DNA from: MPNP01 sp963668325
GTDB lineage: Bacteria > Pseudomonadota > Alphaproteobacteria > Rhodobacterales > Rhodobacteraceae
Direction of reading: 5' to 3'
Length of the DNA stretch: 64,000 bases
Assembly (NCBI GenBank): GCA_963668325.1
Contig: OY764222.1
Location: 1,116,001 to 1,180,000, forward strand
Below, one piece after another: positions 10,561-18,334 of the stretch. The notes under the pieces were generated by a model. That model had not been told where the DNA came from. It made no database searches and saw only the letters and a list, made by a program, of their open reading frames with translations. The first letter of the stretch is position 1; the number at the start of each line of letters is the position of its first letter. The translations under genes were made by a program, and so were the position numbers.

Positions 10561-10619
10561 GAGAGCTATGCAAAACAGCTCTCAGCAAGTGTTTGTTTTA
10601 ATCCGATATGGGTCGGATT
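10561..10619 (-). promoter_or_regulatory. Two tandem hairpins between rplL and rpoB
   Basis: Two perfect 7-bp stems lie in the 181-bp gap between rplL and rpoB. One is GAGAGCT/AGCTCTC (10561-10583, loop 9). The other is AATCCGA/TCGGATT (10600-10619, loop 6), which starts at the rplL stop codon. Neither has a T-tract. Position and shape match the attenuator and RNase III processing region known from E. coli rplL-rpoB. The role is inferred. Confidence 0.5.
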
Positions 10620-11004
10620 ATTTAATTTCTACAACTGCTCCTGCAGCTTCGATTTTTGTCTTAATTTCCTCAGCCTCATCCTTAGACACTCCCTCTTTCA
10701 GGGGCTTGTCACGTTCTTCAACAAGGGCCTTGGCCTCTTTCAGTCCCAAACCGGTGATGGCTCGGACTTCCTTGATCACGGCAATTTTCTGTCCGCCCAC
10801 ATCTTGCAGGTAAACATCAAATTCTGTTTGTTCTTCCTCTTGCGCTGGCCCGTCTCCGGCCTCGGCAGGTCCTCCGGCCATTACGACGGCACCACCACTG
10901 GCGGGCTCTATACCATAATTGTCCTTGAGGATTGTCTTCAGTTGCTGGGCTTCCAAAAGAGTAAGGCCAACAATCTGTTCTGCTAATTTCTCTAAATCTG
11001 TCAT
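10618..11004 (-). CDS. rplL: 50S ribosomal protein L7/L12
   Basis: This is the acidic stalk protein that recruits translational GTPases. I chose the ATG at 11004 (MTDLEKLAEQIVGLTLLEAQ) over an in-frame GTG four codons upstream, because it matches the family start and has a GGA motif at suitable distance. That gives 128 residues. The order is an N-terminal dimerisation helix, an alanine/glycine/glutamate-rich hinge (about 45-62), then a conserved C-terminal domain (KIAVIKEVRAITGLGLKEAKALVE). It lies 57-69 bp after rplJ, in the standard rplJL pair. The hinge glutamates (AQEEEQTEF) are typical. No anomaly is visible. Confidence 0.97.
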   Translation of the reverse strand: MTDLEKLAEQIVGLTLLEAQQLKTILKDNYGIEPASGGAVVMAGGPAEAGDGPAQEEEQTEFDVYLQDVGGQKIAVIKEVRAITGLGLKEAKALVEERDKPLKEGVSKDEAEEIKTKIEAAGAVVEIK

Positions 11005-11073
11005 AATTGGTTCCACTTCATTATTTGTGTCTCAATGCATGTAAAAGTCGTCCACATACGCTTATGCCAAGCC

Positions 11074-11589
11074 TTATGCAGCCTCCCTTTCTTCCAATGT
11101 TGTAAGCACGGAAGCAAGGGATGAAGCAGGCGCGCCAATGGCACCCAACAAGGTTGCTCCAGGGGCTCCAATACAAGTTACAACCGAGGCAATCAATTCT
11201 TCTCTTGAGGGCATATTCGCCACAGCCTCGATGCCTTTTGGATCAAGGATAGAAGAACCAACAATACCACCAAGAACGACAAAGTTCTTGTTGTTGGAAG
11301 CAAAGTTTTTTGAAACCTTTGAAGCGACCGTGGGATCTTCCGAGTAAGCCAGCAAGGTCATTCCTGAAAGGAGTGAACCTACCTTTTCACCGGGGGATCC
11401 CTTAAGTGCTATTTTTGACAACCTGTTCTTAGCAACACGTACAAAACCTCCAGCCTGACGCATCAGACTACGGAGATTTTCCATTTCTGGTACGGTCATA
11501 CCTTCGTATTTGGCGACTACCACCACACCTGAGCTCTCGAAGATTTGGCCGATTTCGGCGACCACTTTTTCCTTTCGGGCTCTATCCAC
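11074..11589 (-). CDS. rplJ: 50S ribosomal protein L10
   Basis: L10 (171 residues) anchors L7/L12 dimers to 23S rRNA at the stalk base. It begins at a GTG with GGAG upstream (MDRARKEKVVAEIGQIF) and carries the family signature YEGMTVPEMENLRSLMRQAG and AKNRLSKIALKG near residues 28-65. In other bacteria L10, with L7/L12, represses its own mRNA by binding the leader. The 251-bp upstream leader here has a matching hairpin (see the separate feature), so autoregulation is inferred. rplL follows directly. Confidence 0.96.
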   Translation of the reverse strand: MDRARKEKVVAEIGQIFESSGVVVVAKYEGMTVPEMENLRSLMRQAGGFVRVAKNRLSKIALKGSPGEKVGSLLSGMTLLAYSEDPTVASKVSKNFASNNKNFVVLGGIVGSSILDPKGIEAVANMPSREELIASVVTCIGAPGATLLGAIGAPASSLASVLTTLEEREAA

Positions 11590-11597
11590 AGGTTTGC

Positions 11598-11800
11598 TCC
11601 AAGTTTAGAAAGAAAACTCTTTCCGGTTAAAGTTGACCGAGCAATGCTCGATAGTTGTAGTCCTTGACTTCCAGGAACGAATAGCTCCCCTCACGCAGAA
11701 ACACGTGAAATGAATCCATTTTTCCCATCTCAGGCAGGATTTGCATGCGTTGTTTCCTCGACACTACCCACCGTCTCGGACGGATGCACGGATACAAGTA
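11598..11800 (-). ncRNA. Probable L10 leader (autoregulatory 5' UTR of rplJL)
   Basis: The 251 bp between rplA and rplJ lack an ORF. On the minus strand this stretch holds a CCGTC-CGA-GACGG hairpin followed by GTGGG (11771-11783), and then a GTGAGGGGAGC segment nearer rplJ. This is the kind of structure bound by L10 in Rfam L10_leader RNAs. The boundaries are approximate. A covariance-model search would decide the call. Confidence 0.55.
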
Positions 11801-11840
11801 CCCGCTATCTTGGCCTTAATCAAAAGACCAAAGAATCTCT

Positions 11841-12539
11841 TCAATTTCCCCCGGCAGAAGCTATTTCAATTTCCACCCCAGGTCCCATGGTTGAACTGAG
11901 GGATATACGTTTGACATATTTGCCTTTGGCACCGGCAGGCTTTGCCCGATTTACGGCGCCAACAAAGGCGGTGACGTTTTCCACCAACTGTTCTTCATTA
12001 AATGATGCCTTGCCAATTCCAGCATGAATGATACCGGTTTTATCAACCCGAAACTGAATTTCACCACCCTTGGCGTTGGCGATAGCTTCCTTGACATTGG
12101 GGGTAACCGTTCCTACACGAGGGTTGGGCATCAAGTTGCGAGGACCTAAGATCTTGCCCAGCCGGCCAACCAAAGGCATCATATCCGGCGTTGCTATACA
12201 GCGATCAAAATCTATTGTACCCCCTTGGATAGCAGTAACAAGATCTTCGGCACCGACTATATCGGCCCCAGCTTCCTTGGCCTCCTCAGCTTTCTGATCT
12301 CGGGCAAATACAGCCACCCTGATCTTTTTGCCAGTGCCATTTGGCAGATTAACTGTGCCTCTGACCATTTGGTCAGCATGACGAGGATCCACGCCCAGGT
12401 TCATGGCAATTTCCAGGGTCTCGTCAAATTTGGCGGTAGCTCCTTCTCGAATGAGTTTTACTGCGTCCTGGACAGAATTTGCCTGGTGACCGGATACCTT
12501 TTTTCGTGCGTCCTTGATTCGTTTGCCAGCTTGAGCCAT
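11841..12539 (-). CDS. rplA: 50S ribosomal protein L1
   Basis: L1 (232 residues) forms the mobile stalk at the ribosomal E site. It shows the family landmarks VDPRHADQMVRGTVNLPNG (about 49-67), DVVG-like ADIVGAEDL (about 93), GRLGKILGPRNLMPNPRVGT (about 125-144) and a C-terminal NEEQLVENVTAFVGAVNRAKP. It is separated from rplK by only 3 bp, and the two are co-transcribed. In other bacteria L1 represses the rplKA mRNA. No operator was identified here. Confidence 0.97.
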   Translation of the reverse strand: MAQAGKRIKDARKKVSGHQANSVQDAVKLIREGATAKFDETLEIAMNLGVDPRHADQMVRGTVNLPNGTGKKIRVAVFARDQKAEEAKEAGADIVGAEDLVTAIQGGTIDFDRCIATPDMMPLVGRLGKILGPRNLMPNPRVGTVTPNVKEAIANAKGGEIQFRVDKTGIIHAGIGKASFNEEQLVENVTAFVGAVNRAKPAGAKGKYVKRISLSSTMGPGVEIEIASAGGN

Positions 12540-12542
12540 AAA

Positions 12543-12971
12543 TTAGCCTTTCACTTCGATACCGAGGGATTTTGCTGATCCCAGAATAATTTTCATTGCC
12601 CCTTCGACAGAGACGGCGTTCAAGTCTTTCATTTTCAACTCGGCTATTTCCTGAAGTTGTTTGGTGGTAATTGATCCAATGGTCTCTCTACCAGGTGTAT
12701 TGGCACCAGATGGCAAATTTGCTGCCTTCTTAAGGAAATAAGAGGCAGGTGAGGTCTTGACCTGGATTGACATGGATTTGTCTTGGTAGTAGGAGATAAT
12801 GGTTGGACACGGTATCCCGGGTTCCAAATCTGCCGTTTGGGCATTAAAGGTCTTGCAGAAGGCCATGATATTCAAGCCTCTCTGGCCTAATACTGGCCCG
12901 ACCGGTGGGGCTGGAGATGCCTTGCCTGCGGGCACCTGGATTTTTATTTGACCTGCTAATTTTTTTGCCAT
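12543..12971 (-). CDS. rplK: 50S ribosomal protein L11
   Basis: L11 (142 residues) binds the GTPase-associated region of 23S rRNA. The start MAKKLAGQIKIQVPAGKASPAPPVGP is canonical. So are PVLGQRGLNIMAFCKTFNAQT and the C-terminal GSAKSLGIEVKG. It is one gene downstream of nusG (19-bp gap) and 3 bp upstream of rplA. No anomaly is seen. Confidence 0.97.
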   Translation of the reverse strand: MAKKLAGQIKIQVPAGKASPAPPVGPVLGQRGLNIMAFCKTFNAQTADLEPGIPCPTIISYYQDKSMSIQVKTSPASYFLKKAANLPSGANTPGRETIGSITTKQLQEIAELKMKDLNAVSVEGAMKIILGSAKSLGIEVKG

Positions 12972-12990
12972 GGTGATTCTCTAAAACTGA

Positions 12991-13524
12991 TTAATTATCC
13001 TTGGTAACCTGATCAAAACTGAGTTCTGTCTGGGTAACCCGACCGAAAATTGAGACACCGATAATTACTCTGGAATTATCACTATCAACATCCTCAACCA
13101 TACCGTTCCAGCCTTCAAAGGGCCCATCTGTAACCAAAACCTGGTCACCAACTTCAAAGGATATCAAGGCCCTGGGTTGAATCTGTCCCTCACTGGCCCT
13201 GTTCAGTATGTCATTCACTTCATCTTCATTGAGGGCCGCTGGATTTCCTCTTGGACCAAGAAACCCTGCCACGCGATTGATTTCGTTGATTAAGTGATAC
13301 GCTTCATTCGACATAACCATCCGAATCAAGACATAACCGGGCATAAACCGCCGCTCTCGTTCAGTTCTTTTTCCCCGGCGAATTTCAACGACATTTTCCA
13401 CTGGTACGACGATTTCCTGAATGGAATCAGACAAGCCAGCTTTTTCAGCATTTGCTTTGATTGTCTCTGCTATCCTCTTTTCATAATTTGAGGCGACGCT
13501 TATCGAATACCAACGGAGTGACAC
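12991..13524 (-). CDS. nusG: Transcription termination/antitermination factor NusG
   Basis: NusG (177 residues) binds the RNA polymerase clamp and links it to Rho or to the ribosome. It starts at a GTG (MSLRWYSISVASNYEKRIAE, the usual RWY...SNYEK opening). The NGN domain holds MPGYVLIRM (about 64-72) and VAGFLGPRGNP (about 86-96). The KOW domain holds FEVGDQVLVTDGPFEGWNGMVEDVD (about 124-148). It lies between a terminator (13571-13604) and rplK, so it probably has its own promoter rather than relying on secE transcription. Confidence 0.96.
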   Translation of the reverse strand: MSLRWYSISVASNYEKRIAETIKANAEKAGLSDSIQEIVVPVENVVEIRRGKRTERERRFMPGYVLIRMVMSNEAYHLINEINRVAGFLGPRGNPAALNEDEVNDILNRASEGQIQPRALISFEVGDQVLVTDGPFEGWNGMVEDVDSDNSRVIIGVSIFGRVTQTELSFDQVTKDN

Positions 13525-13570
13525 GGAACTTTAGCTTTCTGGAATATTGCTCAAAGGTTGCTCAACGTAC

Positions 13571-13604
13571 AAAACAAAAAAAGACGCACCTTGCGAGGAT
13601 GCGC
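13571..13604 (-). terminator. Rho-independent terminator between secE and nusG
   Basis: On the minus strand an 8-bp stem with one bulge and a 4-base loop (arms AGG-A-TGCGC and GCGCACCT on the plus strand, 13584-13604) is followed by a run of seven T and then a GTTTTG tract (13571-13583). This is a textbook intrinsic terminator facing secE transcripts. It would partly or fully uncouple nusG from secE. Confidence 0.8.
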
Positions 13605-13687
13605 TTATTTTATAAGTGGGAAGTTTCCCATATAGATTTTTGTATGTAATGTCAAGAGGAAAAATTAATTCTAAAACTCACTTTCAA

Positions 13688-13885
13688 TTAAAACAAGCCC
13701 AAAATCCCTGTCAAACCTAAACGAATAACTTGATCAACCAGGAAGAAAAACAAGGATGCTACAGTGGCCATCAGGAAAACCATTCCCGTTGTGACCAACA
13801 AGTCACGCCGACTGGTCCAAACAATTTTCGAAACTTCAGTACGAACCTGTTGAGCAAACAGAAGGATTGGTTTTATTAACGCCAT
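13688..13885 (-). CDS. secE: Preprotein translocase subunit SecE
   Basis: This 65-residue SecE is of the short single-span type found in alphaproteobacteria. It stabilises SecY in the inner membrane. An amphipathic N-terminal stretch (ALIKPILLFAQQVRTEVSKIVWTSRRDLL) with the conserved KIVW...R region precedes one membrane segment (about 31-52). The ribosome-binding site is GAGG. It is first in the secE-nusG order. No tRNA-Trp gene is found upstream, although one often occurs there. The 192-bp gap to the divergent cobD must hold both promoters. Confidence 0.93.
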   Translation of the reverse strand: MALIKPILLFAQQVRTEVSKIVWTSRRDLLVTTGMVFLMATVASLFFFLVDQVIRLGLTGILGLF

Positions 13886-14077
13886 TCTCTACCTCATAAT
13901 TTCTGGGAATTACCAAGAGTATTTCTTCAAGTTTTAGGGAGTCTACCGATATTGGGTTGAACCTAAATAAATAACACCGATGATTGGAAATTCAATACTA
14001 GCCATCATTTTTTATAATACTACCTTTTGTAACAATTATTTTACGGGTTATTGATTACTTAAATTTTAGTTACTGAT

Positions 14078-14998
14078 ATGGGTTCTATTGTTGTTCTTTT
14101 AATTGCCTTGGTCCTTGATGCAATTATTGGTGATCCCAATACCCTCTGGAAAAAAATTCCTCATCCAGTCGTGATGATGGGAGAGGTAATCAAATACTTT
14201 GATAAAAATTATAACCTGAAATCCAGCGAAAATCTTAAACAGGTAGGCCTTATTGGTCTCGGTCTTGCTTCAATAGCAATGCTGATTCTTGGCCTAATCC
14301 TGGAAATGTTACCCTATAAAATAATTGACATTATCATATTAGCCATTTTTCTTGCCCATAAAAGCCTTATCCAGCATGCTGAAGCAGTGGAGGAGGCCTT
14401 GGGCATGAGTCTTATGGAAGGACGTTTAGCCGTAGCAAAAATTGTTGGCAGGGATACCTCTCACCTTGAGGAATCAGATGTAGTGAGGGCGACTGTAGAA
14501 AGTACCGCTGAGGGATTTCTTGATGGAGTTTTTGCCCCGATTTTCTGGTACCTGGTTGCCGGGTTGCCTGGTCTATTGCTTTACAAATTTGTAAACACTG
14601 CTGACAGCATGATCGGTTATAAAAACGAGCAATATTCTGAATTCGGGTGGGCAACAGCAAAATTTGACGACTTATTAAATTTTATTCCTGCCAGAATCGT
14701 TCCTTTAATAATAGGGTTATCACAACTATCCCTTGCCTCCATAAAAAAAGCCTTGGAGGATGGCCCAAACCACCGTTCACTCAATGCTGGCTGGCCAGAA
14801 GCCGCTTTTTCTGCTGTTCTGGGAATAGCTCTTTCCGGACCGAGATCCTATGAGGGCGAAACCCAGCATTATTCCTACATAAATCCACAGGGACGCAAGG
14901 ATTTGACTAAAGAGGACATTAAAGATTGTATAAAGTTGACCTGGAAAGCATGGGCCGCTGCCTTAGCTGTACTGGTTGCTTTAGGAATCATTTTTTGA
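14078..14998 (+). CDS. cobD: Adenosylcobinamide-phosphate synthase CobD/CbiB
   Basis: This is a 306-residue membrane enzyme of cobalamin synthesis. It joins adenosylcobyric acid to an aminopropanol (phosphate) side chain. Family motifs are visible: ALVLDAIIGDP (about 8-18), HPVVMMGEVI (about 28-37), STAEGFLDGVFAPIFWY (about 142-158) and NTADSMIGYKNEQYSEFGWA (about 172-191). It has several hydrophobic spans. No other cobalamin gene is adjacent, so it stands alone, divergent from secE and convergent with the toxin gene at 15086. An isolated cobD suggests scattered cobalamin genes or salvage. Identity is confident. Confidence 0.93.
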   Translation: MGSIVVLLIALVLDAIIGDPNTLWKKIPHPVVMMGEVIKYFDKNYNLKSSENLKQVGLIGLGLASIAMLILGLILEMLPYKIIDIIILAIFLAHKSLIQHAEAVEEALGMSLMEGRLAVAKIVGRDTSHLEESDVVRATVESTAEGFLDGVFAPIFWYLVAGLPGLLLYKFVNTADSMIGYKNEQYSEFGWATAKFDDLLNFIPARIVPLIIGLSQLSLASIKKALEDGPNHRSLNAGWPEAAFSAVLGIALSGPRSYEGETQHYSYINPQGRKDLTKEDIKDCIKLTWKAWAAALAVLVALGIIF

Positions 14999-15085
14999 GA
15001 TTCTTTGTTTTTGTTGGCAATCCACAGGAAGAAAAAATAAAATTTAACAATGGCACCGCAAGCCCAAATAGTAGAATAAAAATCT

Positions 15086-15529
15086 TCAGGTATGTTTCTT
15101 TTTTGAAGGGCACACCTCATGGTTGGGGTCCCACCATAACAAGTAAAAGCAATCTCTATCCCGATGCCCCCATATTCTTTGCTCTCCCGTAATTCTTAAT
15201 GAAAAGAGTTGGCTCGCAACAATTTTTTGCTCACGAAGTCTATGTTTTGCTTCTTTATGTAGCTTTTGAACATCTACCAAGTGATTTTTGTTCCCCTCGA
15301 TTTCAGACCATTTCATGGTTTCGAAGTTTAGAAGTTTTGAAATTACGGTTTCAAACAAATTCTTTATGCAAATTTTATCCCACCCCCAACGGCCTTCAAG
15401 GTCAATAAATTTAACTGACCACCTGAATTGCCTTTGGTTTACATTTGTATGAGAGGATACCTTTGGTACTTTTTTACCAGTTTGTGGATTTATATTAGAC
15501 TTTGGGTTCTTATTTTTCTTTTTTCCCAC
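15086..15529 (-). CDS. Probable toxin partner of a Panacea (DUF4065) antitoxin
   Basis: This 147-residue basic protein starts at a GTG three bases after the stop of the upstream Panacea gene, so the two are translationally coupled. The N-terminus is lysine/asparagine-rich. The C-terminal half reads SLRITGEQRIWGHRDRDC, followed by FYLLWWDPNHEVCPSKKKHT. It resembles the small toxin-like proteins often found beside DUF4065 genes. It is short, basic and immediately downstream of the antitoxin-type gene. That arrangement supports a toxin role, but the catalytic activity is not evident from sequence. It is convergent with cobD. Confidence 0.6.
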   Translation of the reverse strand: MGKKKNKNPKSNINPQTGKKVPKVSSHTNVNQRQFRWSVKFIDLEGRWGWDKICIKNLFETVISKLLNFETMKWSEIEGNKNHLVDVQKLHKEAKHRLREQKIVASQLFSLRITGEQRIWGHRDRDCFYLLWWDPNHEVCPSKKKHT

Positions 15530-15532
15530 TAA

Positions 15533-15976
15533 TCAAAGGCCACCATAATATTCTGCCATTATAGACCATGATATTTCTGCATTGGATCTATGACCAGGTA
15601 ATGTATCCCCACGCGTCTCCAGCCAGGGACGTTCCAAATGGGTCAAAGCTCTGAGATAACTTCCGGACTTGTCTCCATAAAAGCCAAGAACGGCATCAAT
15701 GGTCTCTATTGCCGTATTGTCCAAATTCGTAGGATCACCTTCAATATTTTTCGGATACAGATCTAACTTGCCTTGGTGGAGTTTATAAAGTTCAGGACAT
15801 ACCGGTCCATCAGCCCAAGCCTCTATCCTCTCTTCAAAAAGCTTCCTCTCATCCCAAACAAGGGACCAAGCCTGGCTATAGTAGACCAGTTTTTGTAATT
15901 TCCACGCTGTAATACTCTTATCTTCAGTACAAAGCTTGTCTAGGATGTATCTGGCCACGTCGGCAACTTTTGTCAA
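15533..15976 (-). CDS. Panacea-domain (DUF4065, SocA-like) antitoxin
   Basis: This 147-residue protein starts at a TTG with a strong GGAGGG ribosome-binding site. It shows the DUF4065 signature: VARYILDKL (about 7-15), WKLQKLVYYSQAWSLVW (about 24-40), LFEERIEAWADGPVCPELY (about 45-63), then a C-terminal region ending ISWSIMAEYYGGL. Panacea proteins neutralise a range of toxins. The first described, SocA of Caulobacter, is an adaptor for ClpXP degradation of SocB. The gene order here (antitoxin then toxin, 3-bp gap) fits a two-gene toxin-antitoxin operon, probably autoregulated from the AT-rich stretch upstream. Confidence 0.85.
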   Translation of the reverse strand: MTKVADVARYILDKLCTEDKSITAWKLQKLVYYSQAWSLVWDERKLFEERIEAWADGPVCPELYKLHQGKLDLYPKNIEGDPTNLDNTAIETIDAVLGFYGDKSGSYLRALTHLERPWLETRGDTLPGHRSNAEISWSIMAEYYGGL

Positions 15977-16325
15977 TGTTCCAACCCTCCAAATAAAATG
16001 ATGCCAAATTAACGAATTAAATGTGGGTATTTAGCTAATATTACAATCAAACTATCAAAATCTACAGTATTTCCCGCTTAAAACAGAAAAATTGATTATT
16101 AAATTCTCCAGCTGCAGCGCCCTCTTTTTTGCTACGTCATTTCCAAAATAAACAACATTTCGAGAAAGTTTAATGCTGAATATTTCCTAAATTCTTTGGT
16201 AGTCATGTGTGGGGGAAATTGAAGTGAAATTATGGTATACAAGGAATGAGTTGCCAAAAATTGTGGATGTTCACTTGGCCAATAGGTGCAGACCAGAAGT
16301 TTGCCAGTAAATGTAGGAGGTTAGA
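15977..16325 (+). other. AT-rich intergenic stretch without a convincing gene
   Basis: This region lies between the start of the Panacea gene and a broken HTH gene. It must hold the Panacea operon promoter. Just before 16326 there is an AGGAGG ribosome-binding site. I could not recognise a toxin gene (HigB type) upstream of the antitoxin remnant. The plus-strand frame before it has stop codons. Confidence 0.5.
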
Positions 16326-16650
16326 ATGGGTATAGGTAAAGAACTGATTGAGAGTGCAGAGCAAGCCCTTGCGATTGCAAAAGGCGAGGCTAAACCTGCG
16401 GGTGTATTCGTGCCTGAATCTAAGGAGGTAGCAGCGATCCGAAAGAAACAAGAACTTTGCTAAGAAGTATGGTTTGCATCTTGGTACTCTCCGCGATTGG
16501 GAGCAAGGTCGCCGGACTCCAGATCGTGCTGCTCAAGTACTTTTAGCGGTAATAGATCGAAATCCACAAGCCGTCACAGCTGCTTTGAATGTTGACACAT
16601 CCGGGGTAGACAACAATAGAATCGGACAACAAAATGCCATTCTGGCCTGA
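16326..16650 (+). pseudogene. Frameshifted HigA-like XRE antitoxin
   Basis: The first frame gives MGIGKELIESAEQALAIAKG...VAAIRKKQELC and then stops at 45 residues. One frame over, it continues KNFAKKYGLHLGTLRDWEQG...TPDRAAQVLLAVIDRNPQAV. Joined, these make the usual short antitoxin in which IRKxLGLSQ-x-FA forms the start of the helix-turn-helix. Here about five codons of that turn are missing and the frame is lost at about 16447. A good AGGAGG ribosome-binding site remains. No intact partner toxin is next to it, so this is probably a dead remnant. A sequencing error is less likely, because codons are lost as well as frame. Confidence 0.75.
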
Positions 16651-16927
16651 AATCATTTGAAATATTGTTGTAAGGATCGGCTATTTAGAGTCATTAGGAC
16701 CAGATTTCAGTAAAAACCGTTTTGGAGAGTTTTTACTGAACTGAATTCATAATCATTGATCACTGATAGTGTAACACAGGGCATGTTTTGCCGATGGAAA
16801 GTTGAACACTTGTTGCTGTTTCGTGCCCATGCTTGACATAACTCAAGGAAGTTTCTAAAACCCAAATTAGAATATAGAATTTGTAATGAAATCACATATT
16901 CTGACACCGAAAATAAGGAGAATTATA

Positions 16928-18241
16928 ATGAAGAAATCAAGTATCGTTGCCTTAGCTATGTTAGCTTCGGTAACAGCTACTTCTGCAAAGTCAGCTGATT
17001 TGACATTGTGTTGGGCCGCATGGGATCCAGCAAACGCACTTGTCGAGCTATCTAAGGATTTTGAGGCGGAAAGTGGCCACAATATGAGTTTTGAGTTTGT
17101 GCCATGGCCTAATTTTGCCGACCGTATGCTAAACGAGCTCAATTCGGGTGGCAAGTTGTGCGACTTGATGATTGGCGACAGTCAGTGGATCGGGGGTTCT
17201 GCCGAAGCGGGACACTATGTAAAACTGAATGATTTTTTTGATGCCGAAGGCATTACAATGGATGATTTTATCCCAGCAACTGTTGCCGGTTATGCCGAAT
17301 GGCCGAAAGGAACACCAAACTACTGGGCTCTACCAGCGTTTGGCGATGTAGTTGGATGGACCTACCGCAAGGATTGGTTCGAACGACCTGAATTACAGGC
17401 AGAATACCAAGATAAATACGGTCGTGAGTTAGGTGTGCCACAGACACTGGCAGAGCTTAAGGATATCGCTGAGTTCTTCCAAGGTCGTGAGATTGACGGA
17501 AAAACAGTTTATGGTGCAGCGATCTACACCGAGCGTGGTTCTGAAGGCATAACCATGGGTGTGACCAACGCACTTTACAATTATGGTTTTGAATATGGAA
17601 ATCCAGATTCACCCTATGAGCTTGAAGGATTTGTAAATTCAGATGGGGCAGTAGAAGGTTTGGAGTATTACAAAGCTCTCTATGATTGCTGTACACCACC
17701 AGGTTCATCAGACTGGTATATGTCAGAATCAATTGATGCATTTAGGTCTGGACTTGTCGCTCTTCAGATGAATTTTGCCTTTATCTGGCCGGGTGTACAT
17801 GCCGACTCGAATGTTGGTGGTGATCGCTCAGGCTATTTCCCCAATCCTGCGGGACCAACAGGTCACTTTGCTCAATTGGGTGGGCAAGGGATATCTGTTG
17901 TATCTTATTCTGACCAACAGGATGCCGCACTTGAGTATATCAAATGGTTTGCTCAAACTGAAGTCCAAAAGCAATGGTGGGAACTCGGTGGTTATTCAGC
18001 CTTGAGAGCAGTTGTTGAGGACCCAGGGTTTGCTTCAAGCCAGCCCTATGCGCAAACATTTCTTGATTCTATGGCAATCGTAAAGGATTTCTGGGCTGAA
18101 CCGGCGTATGCTTCTTTATTGTTGGCAATGCAGGATCGGGTCCACAAATATGTCATTGCGGGTCAGGGAACTGCCCGAGAGGCTCTGGATGGCTTGGTTG
18201 AAGATTGGATTGAAGTCTTCGAAGACGAAGGTAAACTCTAA
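16928..18241 (+). CDS. ABC transporter extracellular solute-binding protein (family 1)
   Basis: I chose the ATG at 16928 (MKKSSIVALAMLASVTATSAKSA) because AAGGAG precedes it and it opens a Sec signal peptide cleaved near AKSA. An ATG 14 codons upstream lacks both. The mature ~415-residue protein is of the carbohydrate/polyol-binding family (WAAWDPANALVELSKDFEAE; PNYWALPAFGDVVGWTYRKDWFE; and GGQGISVVSYSDQQDAALEYIKWF). It would deliver its ligand to the permeases encoded next. The operon ends in a dihydroxyacetone kinase, so glycerol, dihydroxyacetone or a polyol is a plausible ligand. That is inference from context. A hairpin after this gene may set its higher expression. Confidence 0.9.
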   Translation: MKKSSIVALAMLASVTATSAKSADLTLCWAAWDPANALVELSKDFEAESGHNMSFEFVPWPNFADRMLNELNSGGKLCDLMIGDSQWIGGSAEAGHYVKLNDFFDAEGITMDDFIPATVAGYAEWPKGTPNYWALPAFGDVVGWTYRKDWFERPELQAEYQDKYGRELGVPQTLAELKDIAEFFQGREIDGKTVYGAAIYTERGSEGITMGVTNALYNYGFEYGNPDSPYELEGFVNSDGAVEGLEYYKALYDCCTPPGSSDWYMSESIDAFRSGLVALQMNFAFIWPGVHADSNVGGDRSGYFPNPAGPTGHFAQLGGQGISVVSYSDQQDAALEYIKWFAQTEVQKQWWELGGYSALRAVVEDPGFASSQPYAQTFLDSMAIVKDFWAEPAYASLLLAMQDRVHKYVIAGQGTAREALDGLVEDWIEVFEDEGKL

Positions 18242-18279
18242 TCTTTTACGGAATTTTGAATTTTAGAAAAATTATGCTG

Positions 18280-18302
18280 TGGCTGCGCATTTTGCGTGGC
18301 CA
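18280..18302 (+). promoter_or_regulatory. Hairpin between binding-protein and permease genes
   Basis: TGGC-tg-CGCA-TTT-TGCG-tg-GCCA forms two stacked 4-bp stems separated by a symmetric TG/TG internal loop, with no T-tract. It lies 38 bp after the binding-protein stop. In ABC operons such structures commonly stabilise the binding-protein message and lower downstream expression. The role is inferred. Confidence 0.45.
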
Positions 18303-18334
18303 TTTGCTCTATCTGAAAATATAAGCAATCATTC

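Noticed and set aside
5911..10986. Plus-strand ORFs opposite rpoB and rplL, up to 191 codons
   Set aside because: Antisense shadows. The 191-codon frame at 10411 runs through the rplL-rpoB gap only because that gap is AT-rich.
13886..14077. tRNA-Trp gene expected upstream of secE
   Set aside because: No cloverleaf or CCA anticodon found. The stretch is AT-rich and structureless.
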